From NCBI RefSeq assembly GCF_036021035.1, contig NZ_CP107930.1, positions 682,001-746,000 on the forward strand: DNA of 64,000 nt, in the 5' to 3' direction. A model generated the notes under the pieces. The model was not told where the DNA came from and did not search any database. It was given only the letters and a program-made list of their open reading frames with translations. Of the stretch, positions 9,454-18,942 are shown in pieces. The position numbers were made by a program, and so were the translations under genes. This stretch comes from Kineococcus sp. NBC_00420 (lineage in GTDB: Bacteria > Actinomycetota > Actinomycetes > Actinomycetales > Kineococcaceae). How positions within the stretch are numbered: the first letter of the stretch is position 1; each line of letters starts with the position of its first letter.

Positions 9454-9876
9454 GTGGAACGCCTCACCCTGGACGAGCAGCTCTCCGCAGCGGCGATGGC
9501 CCGGCACTGGGTCTGTGACCACTGCCCCGACGAGCACCTGCCCGCCGCGCGGCGCTGGATCGCCGAACTGCTGACGAGCGAACTGGTCCACAACGCCTTC
9601 TCGCACGGCCGGGGCCCGGTCGTCCTGTCGTTGACCCACGACGAGGAGGGCATCCTCGTCGGCATCTCCGACCACGAGGAACGCGTCCCGACGTTGCGCG
9701 AGCAGTCGCCGGGAGCCACGGAAGGTCGGGGCATCGCCCTCGTCGACGCCCTCGCCACGACCTGGGGCGTCTACGGCAGCGACGGCAGCGAGACCGACGA
9801 GGCCTCCGGCGACTGGCCGAGCCCCCAGGAGCGCTCCGGCGGCAAGACCGTCTGGTTCCACCTCGCCACCGGGTGA
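9454..9876 (+). CDS. ATP-binding protein of the RsbW/SpoIIAB anti-sigma kinase type
   Basis: 140 residues. The Bergerat ATP fold shows its N box in LLTSELVHNAFSHG, a G1-like DHEERVP and G2 box in GRGIALVDALATTWG, ending with GGKTVWFHL. Such stand-alone HATPase_c domains are typically kinases that bind a sigma factor or a STAS anti-anti-sigma protein. No partner gene is adjacent. Two GTGs are possible; 9454 is chosen because GGAGGT lies five bases upstream. It is the first of three such ATPases in the window (see 34805 and 38682). Confidence 0.8.
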   Translation: MERLTLDEQLSAAAMARHWVCDHCPDEHLPAARRWIAELLTSELVHNAFSHGRGPVVLSLTHDEEGILVGISDHEERVPTLREQSPGATEGRGIALVDALATTWGVYGSDGSETDEASGDWPSPQERSGGKTVWFHLATG

Positions 9877-9942
9877 GCCGTCTGCGCCCGTTCGGGGGAC
9901 GCCGAGTCGGGCGCAGGCGTGGTTTCGCCTACCGTCTGCCAC

Positions 9943-10776
9943 GTGAGCACCGATCAGCCGCGCCCCATCAGGGCCCTCCTACGACGCTGCGTGCTCGCCG
10001 CCAGCGTGCTCGGTGACCTCGACGTCGACCTCGACGACGAGGGTGTCCGGATGCCCGGCTGCTCGCCGTTGCAGTGGTCGGACCTGGCCCGCACGGCCGC
10101 CGGCGCCGGTGAGGAGGTCGCCCGGTTGCGGGTGGCCGACCTGCTGCACGCCCACCTGGAACTGCACCGCGGTGAGGTCTGGACCGTTCCGCTGGCGATC
10201 CCCGTCGGGGCCGACCGCCACCCCGCCTACGGCTGGACGCACACCCCCCAGCTCGGGGGCGCGCTCGACCTCGGCCTCGGCGTCGTGGTCCGCGACGAGA
10301 GCGGCGGACGGGTGCGGGAACGGACGCTGCCGGTCCCCGTCGCCTCCGCCCGCGCCACCGGCCGCTCCTCCCGGCTCAGCGACGTCGACCTGGCCCGCCT
10401 CGAGGACATCGGCGCCCTCGTCGCACGACGACTGGTCCGCGACGCCGGCAGCCGGGGACTCGGCGCCACCGACGGTCTCCTCCGCCCCGTCGCCGGCTGC
10501 GACGTCCCGACCCTGCTGGCGTCGCGGACCCTGCGCGAGCACCTCGTCGCCGGCCCGGACCGGGCCGTCGGGAACCTGCTGCGCGCCGTCGCGATCCCCG
10601 ACCGGACCCGCGGCTGGTTCGACCTCGCCCGCATCGACCCCGCCTACGTCGGTGCCGCCTGGATGGCCACCGACGCCGCGGACCGGGGCTTCCGCCGGCC
10701 GGTGCTGGTGACGCTGGACGAGGTGGCGCTCGCGCCGAGCAGCCCGCGGCTCGTGGAGCGGGTCCTCGCCGACTGA
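9943..10776 (+). CDS. Conserved hypothetical protein, not recognised
   Basis: 277 residues from a GTG start. There is no signal peptide, membrane segment or known motif that I can name. The sequence alternates hydrophobic strands and helices and contains VWTVPLAIPVGADRHP and VGNLLRAVAIPDRTRGW. GC-rich third positions argue that it is a real gene. It is followed by the OsmC-like gene after 25 bases, so it could head that operon. Confidence 0.65.
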   Translation: MSTDQPRPIRALLRRCVLAASVLGDLDVDLDDEGVRMPGCSPLQWSDLARTAAGAGEEVARLRVADLLHAHLELHRGEVWTVPLAIPVGADRHPAYGWTHTPQLGGALDLGLGVVVRDESGGRVRERTLPVPVASARATGRSSRLSDVDLARLEDIGALVARRLVRDAGSRGLGATDGLLRPVAGCDVPTLLASRTLREHLVAGPDRAVGNLLRAVAIPDRTRGWFDLARIDPAYVGAAWMATDAADRGFRRPVLVTLDEVALAPSSPRLVERVLAD

Positions 10777-10801
10777 GGGGTCCGTGCGCGATGCTGCGGG
10801 C

Positions 10802-11191
10802 ATGGCCACGATCAGCGCTGTCGTCCGCCCGGTGTCCGGAACCGCCACGGCGGTGGGGAGCAGCGGCGGCCACTGCATCGTCGTGGACCGCCCCGACGGG
10901 GCGGCCGGCGGGGCGGGACTCGGGTTCAACGGCGGGCAGCTGCTCGCGTTGGCGATCGCGGGGTGCCTGGCCAACGACCTGCGCTACGCCGCAGCCGACC
11001 CGGAGGACCCGCACCTGGACGCGGTGCGGGTGCTCGCCGACGTCGACGTCGTGGAGGGTCGCGTGGTGGGGGCACGGGTCCGGTTCGAGGGCGGTGGCGC
11101 GGTCGCGGAACTCCTCCGGGCCGCCATCGCGGACTCGACGGTGCTCGCCGCGGTCCGCAGCGGGTTTCCGGTCGAGGTGGTCGGCGCGTGA
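10802..11191 (+). CDS. OsmC-like family protein
   Basis: 129 residues, short for OsmC (usually about 140). The central part FNGGQLLALAIAGCLANDLRYAA matches the family helix that carries the peroxidatic cysteine (here in AGCLAND). The second family cysteine near the N-terminus is absent from this sequence, so peroxidase activity is uncertain. The stop overlaps the next start (GTGA at 11188), so it is coupled to the hydrolase-kinase fusion gene. ATG at 10802 is chosen over an upstream start at 10784. Confidence 0.75.
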   Translation: MATISAVVRPVSGTATAVGSSGGHCIVVDRPDGAAGGAGLGFNGGQLLALAIAGCLANDLRYAAADPEDPHLDAVRVLADVDVVEGRVVGARVRFEGGGAVAELLRAAIADSTVLAAVRSGFPVEVVGA

Positions 11192-12606
11192 GCGTCCTGC
11201 TGGTGCCCGGGGGTCCCCTGCTGGACCCGGCCTACCTCCCCTTCGAACTCCCCGGCGAACGCGTCCTGGTGGCCGACCTGCGGTTCGCGCCGGCACGGCG
11301 CTGCGACCAGCTCGTCGACGCGCTGGAGGAGTTGCGGGAGGCGCACGGGATCCCCGTGGTCGACCTGGTGGCGCACTCGGCGGGGGCGAACCTCGCCGTC
11401 CGCTACCTGGAACGCTTCGCCCACCGGGTCGCACGGTTGGTGCTCGTCACCCCGAGCGTGTTCGCCGTCGGGCTGCCGGTGTCGGCGGAGACCCGGTCAC
11501 GGACGGCGGAACTCAGCCGTGACGAACCCTGGTTCGAGCAGAGCTTCGCTGCGCTGCAGCGGGTCGGTGCGGGCCACGGCGAGCCGGACGACTGGGACGC
11601 CGTGGGGCGGTTCACCGGTTCCGATCCCGCGGAGGAATCCGACCCGGTGCTGGCGGCGGAGTTCACCGCCCCGGGTGCGTTCGACCCGACGGCCACCCGC
11701 GCGGCTGTCGCAGGTTTCGCCGGGGAGGTGCTGGTGCTGGCCGGGGAGTTCGACGTCGGCGCTCCCCCGGCCGTCCTGCGGGAGTTCGCCGAGCTGTTCC
11801 CGCGGGCCCGTTTCGTGGAACTCACCCGGGCCCGGCACTTCCCGTGGCGCGACGACCCCGCGGGCTTCGCACAGGTGGTGCGGAGTTTCCTGGCGCCGGA
11901 GGAACCGGAGGACCTCCCGGGCGGGCGCAACCTCGGGGCGGTCCGGATCGGGCGCACCGTCCGGAAGGCGGCGGGCACGCAGACCCCGACCGTGCAGGCC
12001 CTGCTCGGCGACCTGCACGCGCAGGGGTTCCACCGCGTCCCGCGTCCGCTGGGGATCGACGAAGCGGGCCGGGAGGTCTGGGAGTACCTGCGGGGCAGCA
12101 CCATCGGTACGCAGGAACCCTGGCCGGACTGGGTCTTCGGTGACGCGCTGCTCACCGACGTGGGGTACTGGCTGCGGGAGTTCCACGACGCCTCGGAGCA
12201 GTTCTGGAGCGAGGACGGCCGGATCCTCGGCCACCAGGACCTCGCGCCCTACAACGCCGTCGTCGACGGTGAGCGTCTGGTCGGGTTCGTCGACTGGGAC
12301 CTGGTGGCCCCCTCCGTCCCGTTGCGCGACCTGGCGTTCGTCGCGCTGCGGTGGGTCCCGCTGATGGGGCAGGACGGTCGCACCCCGGAGCAGCGGTGGC
12401 GGCGGTTGCGGGCCCTGCTCGCCGCCTACGGCTGGAGGGGCAGCGAGGAGGAGGTGCTCGACGCGGTGCGGGTTCGCGCCCAGGACCACGCCGACGGCCT
12501 GCGCCAGGCCGCCCTCGACGGGTGGGGTCCGGCCGTGGAACTCGTGGCGGAGGGGGTGGCCGACGAGTTCGACCGTGCCGCAGCGGGTCTGGCGGGGTTG
12601 TTGTGA
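11188..12606 (+). CDS. Fusion of alpha/beta hydrolase and aminoglycoside-phosphotransferase-like kinase
   Basis: 472 residues in one uninterrupted frame. Residues 1-235 are an alpha/beta hydrolase with nucleophile elbow VAHSAGANL (about 60-68), acid VLVLAGEFDVG and late histidine RARHFPW. Residues 265-472 resemble the APH/choline kinase family: Brenner-type catalytic loop GHQDLAPYNAVV (about 347) and metal-binding GFVDWDLVAPS (about 368). The N-terminal lobe and ATP loop of the kinase are short or poorly recognisable. GTG overlaps the OsmC stop and the final TGA overlaps the rhodanese start. The joint substrate is unknown. Cytosolic. Confidence 0.8.
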   Translation: MSVLLVPGGPLLDPAYLPFELPGERVLVADLRFAPARRCDQLVDALEELREAHGIPVVDLVAHSAGANLAVRYLERFAHRVARLVLVTPSVFAVGLPVSAETRSRTAELSRDEPWFEQSFAALQRVGAGHGEPDDWDAVGRFTGSDPAEESDPVLAAEFTAPGAFDPTATRAAVAGFAGEVLVLAGEFDVGAPPAVLREFAELFPRARFVELTRARHFPWRDDPAGFAQVVRSFLAPEEPEDLPGGRNLGAVRIGRTVRKAAGTQTPTVQALLGDLHAQGFHRVPRPLGIDEAGREVWEYLRGSTIGTQEPWPDWVFGDALLTDVGYWLREFHDASEQFWSEDGRILGHQDLAPYNAVVDGERLVGFVDWDLVAPSVPLRDLAFVALRWVPLMGQDGRTPEQRWRRLRALLAAYGWRGSEEEVLDAVRVRAQDHADGLRQAALDGWGPAVELVAEGVADEFDRAAAGLAGLL

Positions 12607-12998
12607 GCATCGAGGAGGTGCTGGCCGCGGCGCGGGTCGGACTCGACCGGCTGACCCCGGAGCAGTTGTGCACCGAGCAGCGGGCGGGGGCGCTGGTCGT
12701 CGACACCCGCACCCCGGCCCACCGGGTCGAGCAGGGGGAGTTCCCGGGCGCGCTGGTCATCGACCGGACGGTGCTGGAGTGGCGACTCGATCCGACCTGC
12801 CCCTTCCGGATCCCGGAGGCGACCGGACCGGACCTGCGGGTGGTCGTGGTGTGCCGGCACGGCTACAGCTCCAGCCTGGCCGCGGCGTCGCTGCGGGCGG
12901 TCGGTCTGCACCGGGCCACCGACCTCGAGGGCGGGGTGCAGGCGTGGCTCGCCGCGGGGTTCCCCGTACACCGCGGGCCGGTCCGTGAGGTGACGTAG
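12603..12998 (+). CDS. Rhodanese-like domain protein
   Basis: 131 residues, a single rhodanese domain. The conserved aspartate start VVDTRTP (D34), the catalytic loop VVCRHGYSSS with C84, and the exit motif LEGGVQAWLAAGFPV are intact, so sulfur transfer is possible. No signal peptide. It is the last gene of a run of three overlapping genes (OsmC-like, hydrolase-kinase fusion, rhodanese), each joined by GTGA, which hints at a shared small-molecule or thiol-stress role. Confidence 0.85.
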   Translation: MSIEEVLAAARVGLDRLTPEQLCTEQRAGALVVDTRTPAHRVEQGEFPGALVIDRTVLEWRLDPTCPFRIPEATGPDLRVVVVCRHGYSSSLAAASLRAVGLHRATDLEGGVQAWLAAGFPVHRGPVREVT

Positions 12999-13007
12999 AG
13001 TTGCGTC

Positions 13008-14021
13008 ATGCGCACCAGGCGTCACGCTGCGATCGTCGGTGGACTGGTCGTGGCCGGTCTGCTCGCCACCGGGGCACCGGCGCAGGCCGTGAGCACCCCG
13101 TTCGCCTACACCGGCATCGTCCGCGCCGCGGGCGCCGACCGGTACGAGACCGCGGCCGTCGTCTCCCACGGTTCCTTCGCACCCTCGCCCGGGTCGGCAC
13201 TGTTCCTGGCCAGCGGTGAGTCCTTCGCCGACGCCCTCGCGGACGGCCCTGCCGCCGCCGGCCTCGACGGTCCGCTGCTGCTGACCGCCGCGAGGGGTCT
13301 CCCCCGACCCACGATCGACGTGCTGAAGCGGCTCGCGCCCGCGTTCGTGCACGTCGTGGGTGGGCCGGACCGCGTGCCCGACGCCGTCCTCAGCGCCGTG
13401 CGGGCACTGCTGCCCACCGCGACCGTCGACCGCACCGCGGGGGCGGACCGGTACGCGACGGCCACCGCGATCGCGACGCGCTTCTTCCCCGCGAACCAGA
13501 CCTCCTTCGTCCTGGCCCGCGGTGACGCCTTCCCCGACGCCGTCTCGGGAGCGGCCCTGGCCGGCGGGAGGGGCGAACCGCTGCTGCTGACCGCGCCGAA
13601 GGCCCTCCCGTCGACCGTCACCGCCTGGCTCAACGCCTCCGACCGGGCCCGCGCCACCGTGATCGGCGGGGTCGACTCGGTCTCGGACCCCGTCGCGGAC
13701 CAGGTCGCCCTCTTCCTCACCGACGCCGACCCGGTCGCGCGGCTCTCCGGTGCGGACCGCTACGACACCGCCGCCGTCGTGGCCCGGACGACCTTCCCCG
13801 ACGCGGAGGTCGCGGTCCTGGCGACCGGCCGGAACTTCCCCGACGCCCTGGCCGCCGTGCCGGCGGCCGCGGTCAACGGCGCACCGTTGCTGCTGGTACC
13901 GGGCGACTGCACGCCCGCCGCCACGGACGACTACCTCTCGGGCGCGACCTCGCTCGGCGCGACGATCGTCGTGGGCGACGAGTCGGCGATCTCCGAGGAG
14001 TCCTTCGCGGGGACCTGCTGA
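13008..14021 (+). CDS. Secreted cell-wall-binding repeat 2 (CWB2) protein
   Basis: 337 residues. A signal peptide (RTRRH, hydrophobic stretch, cleavage after TGAPAQA near residue 27) is followed by three CWB2-type repeats that each begin with a GADRY[ED]TAA or GADRYATA motif and contain [16 protein letters not shown] or FPDALAAV. The repeats occupy the whole mature protein, so it is a wall-binding module without a separate enzyme domain. It lies nine bases after the rhodanese gene. Its last 91 bases overlap the 3' end of dxs on the other strand. Confidence 0.88.
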   Translation: MRTRRHAAIVGGLVVAGLLATGAPAQAVSTPFAYTGIVRAAGADRYETAAVVSHGSFAPSPGSALFLASGESFADALADGPAAAGLDGPLLLTAARGLPRPTIDVLKRLAPAFVHVVGGPDRVPDAVLSAVRALLPTATVDRTAGADRYATATAIATRFFPANQTSFVLARGDAFPDAVSGAALAGGRGEPLLLTAPKALPSTVTAWLNASDRARATVIGGVDSVSDPVADQVALFLTDADPVARLSGADRYDTAAVVARTTFPDAEVAVLATGRNFPDALAAVPAAAVNGAPLLLVPGDCTPAATDDYLSGATSLGATIVVGDESAISEESFAGTC

Positions 14022-15907
14022 CCGCCGAGCGCCACCGCCTCGACCAACGTCCGGGCGACGTCCTGCGGGGCGAGCCCGGCCTCGTCGAGGAGGGCGTCGC
14101 GGCTGCCGACGTCCAGGAAACGTTGCGGGAGAGCGAAGGTGTGCACGGTCGTCGGGTCGTCGCGCCCGCGCAGCGCCGCCGCCAGCGCCCAGCCGACACC
14201 GCCGACCTCGCCACCGTCCTCGAGCACGGCGACGTGGCCGTGGCTGCGGGCCAGCTCCAGCAGCGCCTCGTCCACCGGCACCACCCAGCGCGGGTCGACG
14301 ACGGTCACGCCGACGCCGTGGGCCCGCAGCCGAGCGGCGACGTCGAGGGCGCGAGGTACCAGCGAGCCCACGGCGACGAGCAGGACGTCGTCACCCTCGG
14401 CCCACGAGGGCCCCTCGAGGACGTCGGCGTGCCCGGCGCGGGCGATCGCGGGGATGTCGGCGGGCACCTTGCCCTTGCTGTAGCGCAGGACCGTCGGCGC
14501 GTCCTCGACGGCGAGCGCTTCGCGCAGTTCCTCGCGCAGGGTGGCGGCGTCGCGCGGGGCGGCGAGACGCAGGCCCGGGACGAGCCGGCACAGTCCGAGG
14601 TCCCACACGCCGTGGTGGCTGGGACCGTCGGGGCCGGTGACCCCGGCGCGGTCGAGGACGAAGGTGACCCCGGCCCGGTGCAGGGCGACGTCGAGCAGCA
14701 GCTGGTCGAAGGCGCGGTTGAGGAAGGTGGCGTAGAGGGCAACGACGGGGTGCAGACCGCCGGCGGCCATGCCGGCCGCGGAGGTGACCGCGTGCTGCTC
14801 GGCGATCCCGACGTCGACGACGCGGTCGGGGTGGGCGCGGGCGAACGCGTCGAGACCCACCGGGCCCTGCATGGCGGCCGTGATGCCCACGACGTCGCGG
14901 CGGACGTCGGCGATCGCGCGGATCTCCTCGCCGAAGACGCTGGTCCAGGAGGAACCCGAGGTGGCCTGCGCCTCCCCCGTCTCGGGATCGATGATCCCGA
15001 CGGCGTGGAAGCGGTCGGCGTCGTCGGCGAGGGCCGGTTCGTAGCCGCGTCCCTTCTGGGTGATGACGTGGACGATGACGGGGCCGCCGAAGGACCGCGC
15101 GCGGCGCAAGGCGTGCTCGACGGCCTCGGTGTCGTGGCCGTCGACGGGTCCGACGTACTTGAGACCGAGGTCCTCGAAGAGCCCCTGCGGGGCGACGATG
15201 TCCTTGATCCCCTTCTTGACGCCGTGCAGCGTCTCGTAGGCGAGGCGGCCGGGGGTGCCACCGCGTCGCAGCGACTGCTTGCCCCAGTCCATGAGCTTCT
15301 CGTACTCGCGGGTCGTGCGCAGGGTCGCGAGGTGGGAGGCCATCCCGCCGATGGTCGGGGCGTAGGACCGTCCGTTGTCGTTCACGACGACGACCACGGG
15401 ACGGCGTGAGGTGGCGATGTTGTTCAGCGCCTCCCAGGCCATGCCACCGGTGAGGGCGCCGTCACCGATGACGGCGACCACGCGACGCCCGTTCTCCCCC
15501 TGGCTCTCGCCGCGCAGCTCGAAGGCCCGGGCGAGCCCGTCGGCCCACGACAGCGACGTCGAGGCGTGCGAGTTCTCGACGACGTCGTGCTCGCTCTCCG
15601 CGCGGGAGGGGTAGCCGGAGAGGCCGCCCGCCTCACGCAGGTGGGCGAAGTCCTGGCGGCCGGTGAGCAGCTTGTGGACGTAGCTCTGGTGGCCGGTGTC
15701 GAAGACGAGGCGGTCGCGCGGGGAGTCGAAGACGCGGTGCAGACCGATCGTCAGTTCGACGACGCCGAGGTTGGGTCCGAGGTGCCCGCCGGTCCTGCTC
15801 ACGGCGGCGACGAGGAAGTCGCGGACCTCCTGGGCCAGCGCGGGCAGGTCCTCGGCGGGCAGGGCCTTGAGGTCCTCGGGCCCCTTGATCGTCTCGAGCA
15901 GCCCCAT
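13931..15907 (-). CDS. dxs: 1-deoxy-D-xylulose-5-phosphate synthase
   Basis: 658 residues, slightly longer than usual because of a 25-30 residue tail. This thiamine diphosphate enzyme condenses pyruvate and glyceraldehyde 3-phosphate at the entry of the MEP isoprenoid pathway. Visible motifs are [14 protein letters not shown] near the N-terminus, the ThDP motif [18 protein letters not shown], and the transketolase core [18 protein letters not shown] at 15907 gives [16 protein letters not shown], the family start. The tail is encoded antisense to the end of the CWB2 gene. Confidence 0.96.
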   Translation of the reverse strand: MGLLETIKGPEDLKALPAEDLPALAQEVRDFLVAAVSRTGGHLGPNLGVVELTIGLHRVFDSPRDRLVFDTGHQSYVHKLLTGRQDFAHLREAGGLSGYPSRAESEHDVVENSHASTSLSWADGLARAFELRGESQGENGRRVVAVIGDGALTGGMAWEALNNIATSRRPVVVVVNDNGRSYAPTIGGMASHLATLRTTREYEKLMDWGKQSLRRGGTPGRLAYETLHGVKKGIKDIVAPQGLFEDLGLKYVGPVDGHDTEAVEHALRRARSFGGPVIVHVITQKGRGYEPALADDADRFHAVGIIDPETGEAQATSGSSWTSVFGEEIRAIADVRRDVVGITAAMQGPVGLDAFARAHPDRVVDVGIAEQHAVTSAAGMAAGGLHPVVALYATFLNRAFDQLLLDVALHRAGVTFVLDRAGVTGPDGPSHHGVWDLGLCRLVPGLRLAAPRDAATLREELREALAVEDAPTVLRYSKGKVPADIPAIARAGHADVLEGPSWAEGDDVLLVAVGSLVPRALDVAARLRAHGVGVTVVDPRWVVPVDEALLELARSHGHVAVLEDGGEVGGVGWALAAALRGRDDPTTVHTFALPQRFLDVGSRDALLDEAGLAPQDVARTLVEAVALGGQQVPAKDSSEIADSSPTTIVAPSEVAPER

Positions 15908-16012
15908 GCGGGGTGGCCTCCTGTGTCGCGGGGTCGAGCGTGAACGGACTGAGCGAGTGTAGGAGGACCCCTCCCCGACGTCGGCCCGCACTCGCCCGTT
16001 CGGACAGAGCGT

Positions 16013-16393
16013 TCACAGGCGCGGCACGAACCTCTTCCCTCGCAGTGCCTGCTCGAGCAGGTCGACCGCGCGCGCCACCCTGCGCAGCCGCAGTTCCTCG
16101 CGGTCGAGCACGTCGAAGACCTGCGGCCCGACCTCGGGGGGCAGGTCGGCGGCGAGGTCCCGGCGGGCCGTGCTGCGGGCGCGGACGACGGCCTCCTGCT
16201 GAGCGCTGACGTGGTGGCCGACCAGCCAGGCCAGCAGCAGGGGGTGGTGGCGGACGGCGGCGTAGGAGCGGAACTCCGGCGGGGCCTGGTCGAGCAGCCA
16301 GGAGGAGGTGGCGACCTGCCAGTCGTCCACCTCGGGGGGCGGGACCTCCTGCGGCCAGCCCGGCGGGCCGTGCCGCGGACGTCGTTCGAACAT
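16013..16393 (-). CDS. Conserved actinobacterial hypothetical protein next to dxs
   Basis: 126 residues. The middle reads SWLLDQAPPEFRSYAAVRHHPLLLAWLVGHHV, a pattern I associate with a conserved actinobacterial protein found beside dxs; function unknown. A charged helical C-terminus (DLLEQALRGKRFVPRL) suggests a coiled segment. No signal peptide. The ATG at 16393 is chosen; the frame is open upstream but runs into the IS inverted repeat. It is transcribed toward dxs, 105 bases away. Confidence 0.65.
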   Translation of the reverse strand: MFERRPRHGPPGWPQEVPPPEVDDWQVATSSWLLDQAPPEFRSYAAVRHHPLLLAWLVGHHVSAQQEAVVRARSTARRDLAADLPPEVGPQVFDVLDREELRLRRVARAVDLLEQALRGKRFVPRL

Positions 16394-16435
16394 GCGTTCG
16401 ATGCTACGACGTCGTGGCGAGGAAGCGGACTGTGA

Positions 16436-16481
16436 TGTATCTGGACATCGGTGACGGTTCTGCATCAGGGCATCGGTGACA
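16436..16481 (+). repeat. Left terminal inverted repeat of the IS481-like element
   Basis: Contains GGACATCGGTGACGGTTC and a second GGTGACA copy. It pairs with 19179-19224 on the opposite strand, with about five or six mismatches over 46 bases. A third related copy at 16489-16508 looks like a subterminal transposase site. Confidence 0.8.
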
Positions 16482-17875
16482 CTTCATGTGTCAGGACATC
16501 GGTGACACTTGCCGGACTGAGTCGCCGCCGGCCCGCGGCTCTTCCATTGCCGACGTACCGGACCCCCGGCGCGGGGCGGGTGTGCACGATGAGGACCCCA
16601 CCCTCAAGGTCGGTGACGATGATCTTGTCGCCGTCGGTGGTGAGCAGAACCCGTTCGAAGCCGTACTGCCCGTCAACCCTGTACTGAACCCGGTCGAGCA
16701 TGAAGGTGCCGGCACTGCTCAACGTCCTGATGCAGGTGTCGATGTGCAGATCCATCGGCAGATCCACGGGCGCGTCCGTGAGCGAGGTCGTGAGCGAGGT
16801 CGTGAGCGAGGTCGCCGTGGTCGGCCGGAGTCGGCCGGAGTCGGCCGGAGTCGGCGGCAGCTTCAGGGAGTCGGAGGTCGGGCAGTCGGGAAGGCAGCCG
16901 GGAGGGCTGGGGCCGCTCGAAGTGCGGACGCGGCGCCTCAACCTTGGCGGTGGCCTGCCAGGCCGTCAGGGGCGTAACCCGCCCCGGTAGCCCCTGATGG
17001 GGCCGCTGAGTGTTGTAGAGATGGTCGAAGGCGTCGACCTGCGTCTGCAGTTCGCCCATACCTTCAGCCAGGGGCTGCTTGTCCAAGTAGCGAAACAAGG
17101 TCTGGTGGAAGCGCTCGTTCTTGCCCTGAGTGGTCGGCTTGTACGGCTTGCCGGTGATCGCCTCGACCCCCAGGCGAGACACGTGCTCTACGAGCTGACC
17201 CACCCGACCTCGGCGGGCGGGGTTCAACGCGGCACCGTTGTCGGTCAACAGCCGTTGCGGGACACCGTGAGCGACAACGGCCTTGTCGAAGGTGGCGATC
17301 GCCGCCGCAGCAGTCTCGCTGGCCGCGACCACAGAGGCGACGGCGTAGCGGGAGTGATCATCAAGCAACTGGAAGATCACGCACTTGCGGCCGCCGGTGA
17401 GGACGTACTCGGTGGCGTCCATCTGCCAGCAGGCATTCGGTGCCGGGTAGACGAACCGGCGCCAGGCCGCGCGGGGCCGCTTCTTCGGCTCGGCGCGGGC
17501 CACGCCCCGCTCGCGCAGGATCCGGGCCAGCGCAGCGGTCGAGGGCACCACCGGCAGGCCCATCGCGGCCATCTTGTCGTGCACGCTGATCGGGCCGTGA
17601 TCCAAGCCGGAGGCCTCCAAGGCAGCCCGGACCGCGACGGCTTGGTCCTTAACCTCCTCCGTCAGCCTTCTGGGGCTGACCGCAGGGCGCCGCGACCGGG
17701 GCTCCAGCACCGCCGCAGGCCCGTGCAGTCGTGCGCGCTTGCGCAGCTCGTAGAAGGACTTGCGGGAGATGTCGTGCTCGGCGCAGAAGGTTGAGACCGC
17801 CCCGCGCGGGGCGTCTTCGGGCCACTGGGCGATGGCGAGACGGACGCTGGGATTGATCGGTTCATGAGCAGCCAC
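16465..17875 (-). pseudogene. IS481-family transposase, split into two frames by a 10-bp repeat
   Basis: The main frame (from GTG 17875 to 16673) holds an N-terminal helix-turn-helix region and the rve-type integrase core: first aspartate in WQMDATEYVL, second in LLTDNGAALN, glutamate in GKNERFHQTLF, then YNTQRPHQGL typical of IS481. The family C-terminal beta-rich domain (MLDRVQYRVDG, DGDKIIVTDLEGG, GVRYVGNGR) is encoded in a second frame (16941 to 16465). The frames separate at a triple 10-bp repeat. Losing one unit would join them into about 466 codons, so this may be a reversible state rather than dead sequence. Confidence 0.8.
16778..16850 (+). repeat. Tandem repeats inside the transposase: 12-bp x3 and 10-bp x3
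   Basis: GTGAGCGAGGTC is repeated perfectly at 16778-16789, 16790-16801 and 16802-16813. TCGGCCGGAG is repeated perfectly at 16821-16830, 16831-16840 and 16841-16850. The first keeps the reading frame when its copy number changes; the second does not. The transposase frame break falls here. Confidence 0.9.
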
Positions 17876-18019
17876 CGCCGCAGCCTCGCGGCCCCGGTGA
17901 TCCCGACCGAACGATCGCCGGGCCCGTGCTTCGCCGTCACCGACATCACGTAGACGCAGGCTGCCCGCCACCCAGAGGAGGCGATGGCGGGCAGTCTGCG
18001 TCGGCTGACGCCATGCGGT

Positions 18020-18436
18020 CTAGAGGTAGGTCGCATCCGGGTTGGCGACCTGGGTGGCCCGAACGCTGGCTGTGGTCTTGGCTGTAGCGACGGTGCCGTT
18101 CTGCAGGTAGGCGGTCGCGTTGGCTGCAAACTCCTCACTGCCGGTGCCGTCGGTCAGCATCTTCATCAGGTCGGCCGGGTTCAGCTCCTTGATCGCGGCG
18201 CCAGCAGCGACCTGCTGGGCGCGCATGGAGGCGATGTTCACCGCCTCTTCGGGGAAGACCTCTCCCTCCTTGGGGGGCCAGCTGAACGTCAGACCGCTAG
18301 CGGCCTGGAGCATCTTGTAGTCGCCCGGGGTGAGGGGTCCGATGCCGCCACCGTCGATGAGGTTGTGGCGGGACAGGGCTTGCGCGGTCCGGTTCAGAGA
18401 GCTGCTGCTTGCGGCTCCGATGGGGTTGACCTGCAT
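18020..18436 (-). CDS. IS cargo protein, unknown
   Basis: 138 residues starting at ATG 18436, with GAGAGGGAG as ribosome site just upstream. No signal peptide or membrane helix. It is alanine- and asparagine-rich with a predicted helical middle (EEAVNIASMRAQQVAAGAAI and LNPADLMKMLTDGTG) and low-complexity ends. I do not recognise a family. It follows the FlhE-like secreted protein by 12 bases in the same direction and precedes the transposase, inside the element's inverted repeats, so it is carried as cargo. Codon use is less GC-extreme than in neighbours. Confidence 0.6.
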   Translation of the reverse strand: MQVNPIGAASSSSLNRTAQALSRHNLIDGGGIGPLTPGDYKMLQAASGLTFSWPPKEGEVFPEEAVNIASMRAQQVAAGAAIKELNPADLMKMLTDGTGSEEFAANATAYLQNGTVATAKTTASVRATQVANPDATYL

Positions 18437-18448
18437 GGTGGCTCCCTC

Positions 18449-18889
18449 TCAGCTGTAGTCGACCGTGATGCTGTCGGTCACGTTCACTCCGCCCTTGATG
18501 GTCCCGCTACCACCAGACCAGATGAACTTGAAGTAGAGATCCTTGTTGGCTGCCAGACCATTGAAGGCCGTGGTGGACCCAGAGGGGTAGCTGGCGGCGG
18601 TGCAGCCGAAGCCGGTGTAGCAGATCTGCGAGCTCAGGGAGCCAGGGGCGAACGACGGTCGGCTGTAGCTGATGCTGTAGGACACGCCGGTGATCGTGCT
18701 CGTCGCTGGCACGGTGGAGGGTGCGGAGGGACCGAAGCCGGTGCGGCTGGCGCCGTAGGTGGTCAAGGTCAGCGGGGAGCCTGCTCCGCTGTAGTTCCCT
18801 GCGGCCTGGGCGGGCATCGCCAGGCCGGTGAGGGTCCCGACGGCCAGTGCGGCAGCGGCAGCGGTCCTGAGGGCGGTCTTGATCTTCAC
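18449..18889 (-). CDS. Secreted FlhE-like protein (IS cargo)
   Basis: 146 residues with a clear signal peptide (KIKTALR, hydrophobic run, cleavage after MPAQA). The mature part has two cysteines in ICYTGFGCTAA, followed by STTAFNGLAANKDLYFKF and VTDSITVDYS. This order (paired cysteines, G.T..F.G..A...L.F.., ending V..N.I.V.Y) matches the FlhE family of periplasmic proteins from flagellar operons of proteobacteria; the resemblance is mine by eye and distant. GTG at 18889 follows GGGAGAAGACAC. It forms a two-gene unit with 18020-18436. Presence within an insertion element of an actinobacterium is unusual. Confidence 0.6.
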   Translation of the reverse strand: MKIKTALRTAAAAALAVGTLTGLAMPAQAAGNYSGAGSPLTLTTYGASRTGFGPSAPSTVPATSTITGVSYSISYSRPSFAPGSLSSQICYTGFGCTAASYPSGSTTAFNGLAANKDLYFKFIWSGGSGTIKGGVNVTDSITVDYS

Positions 18890-18942
18890 GTGTCTTCTCC
18901 CGGAGGTGAGGGTGAGGTGCAGTCACATGGGATTTGCCTGTG

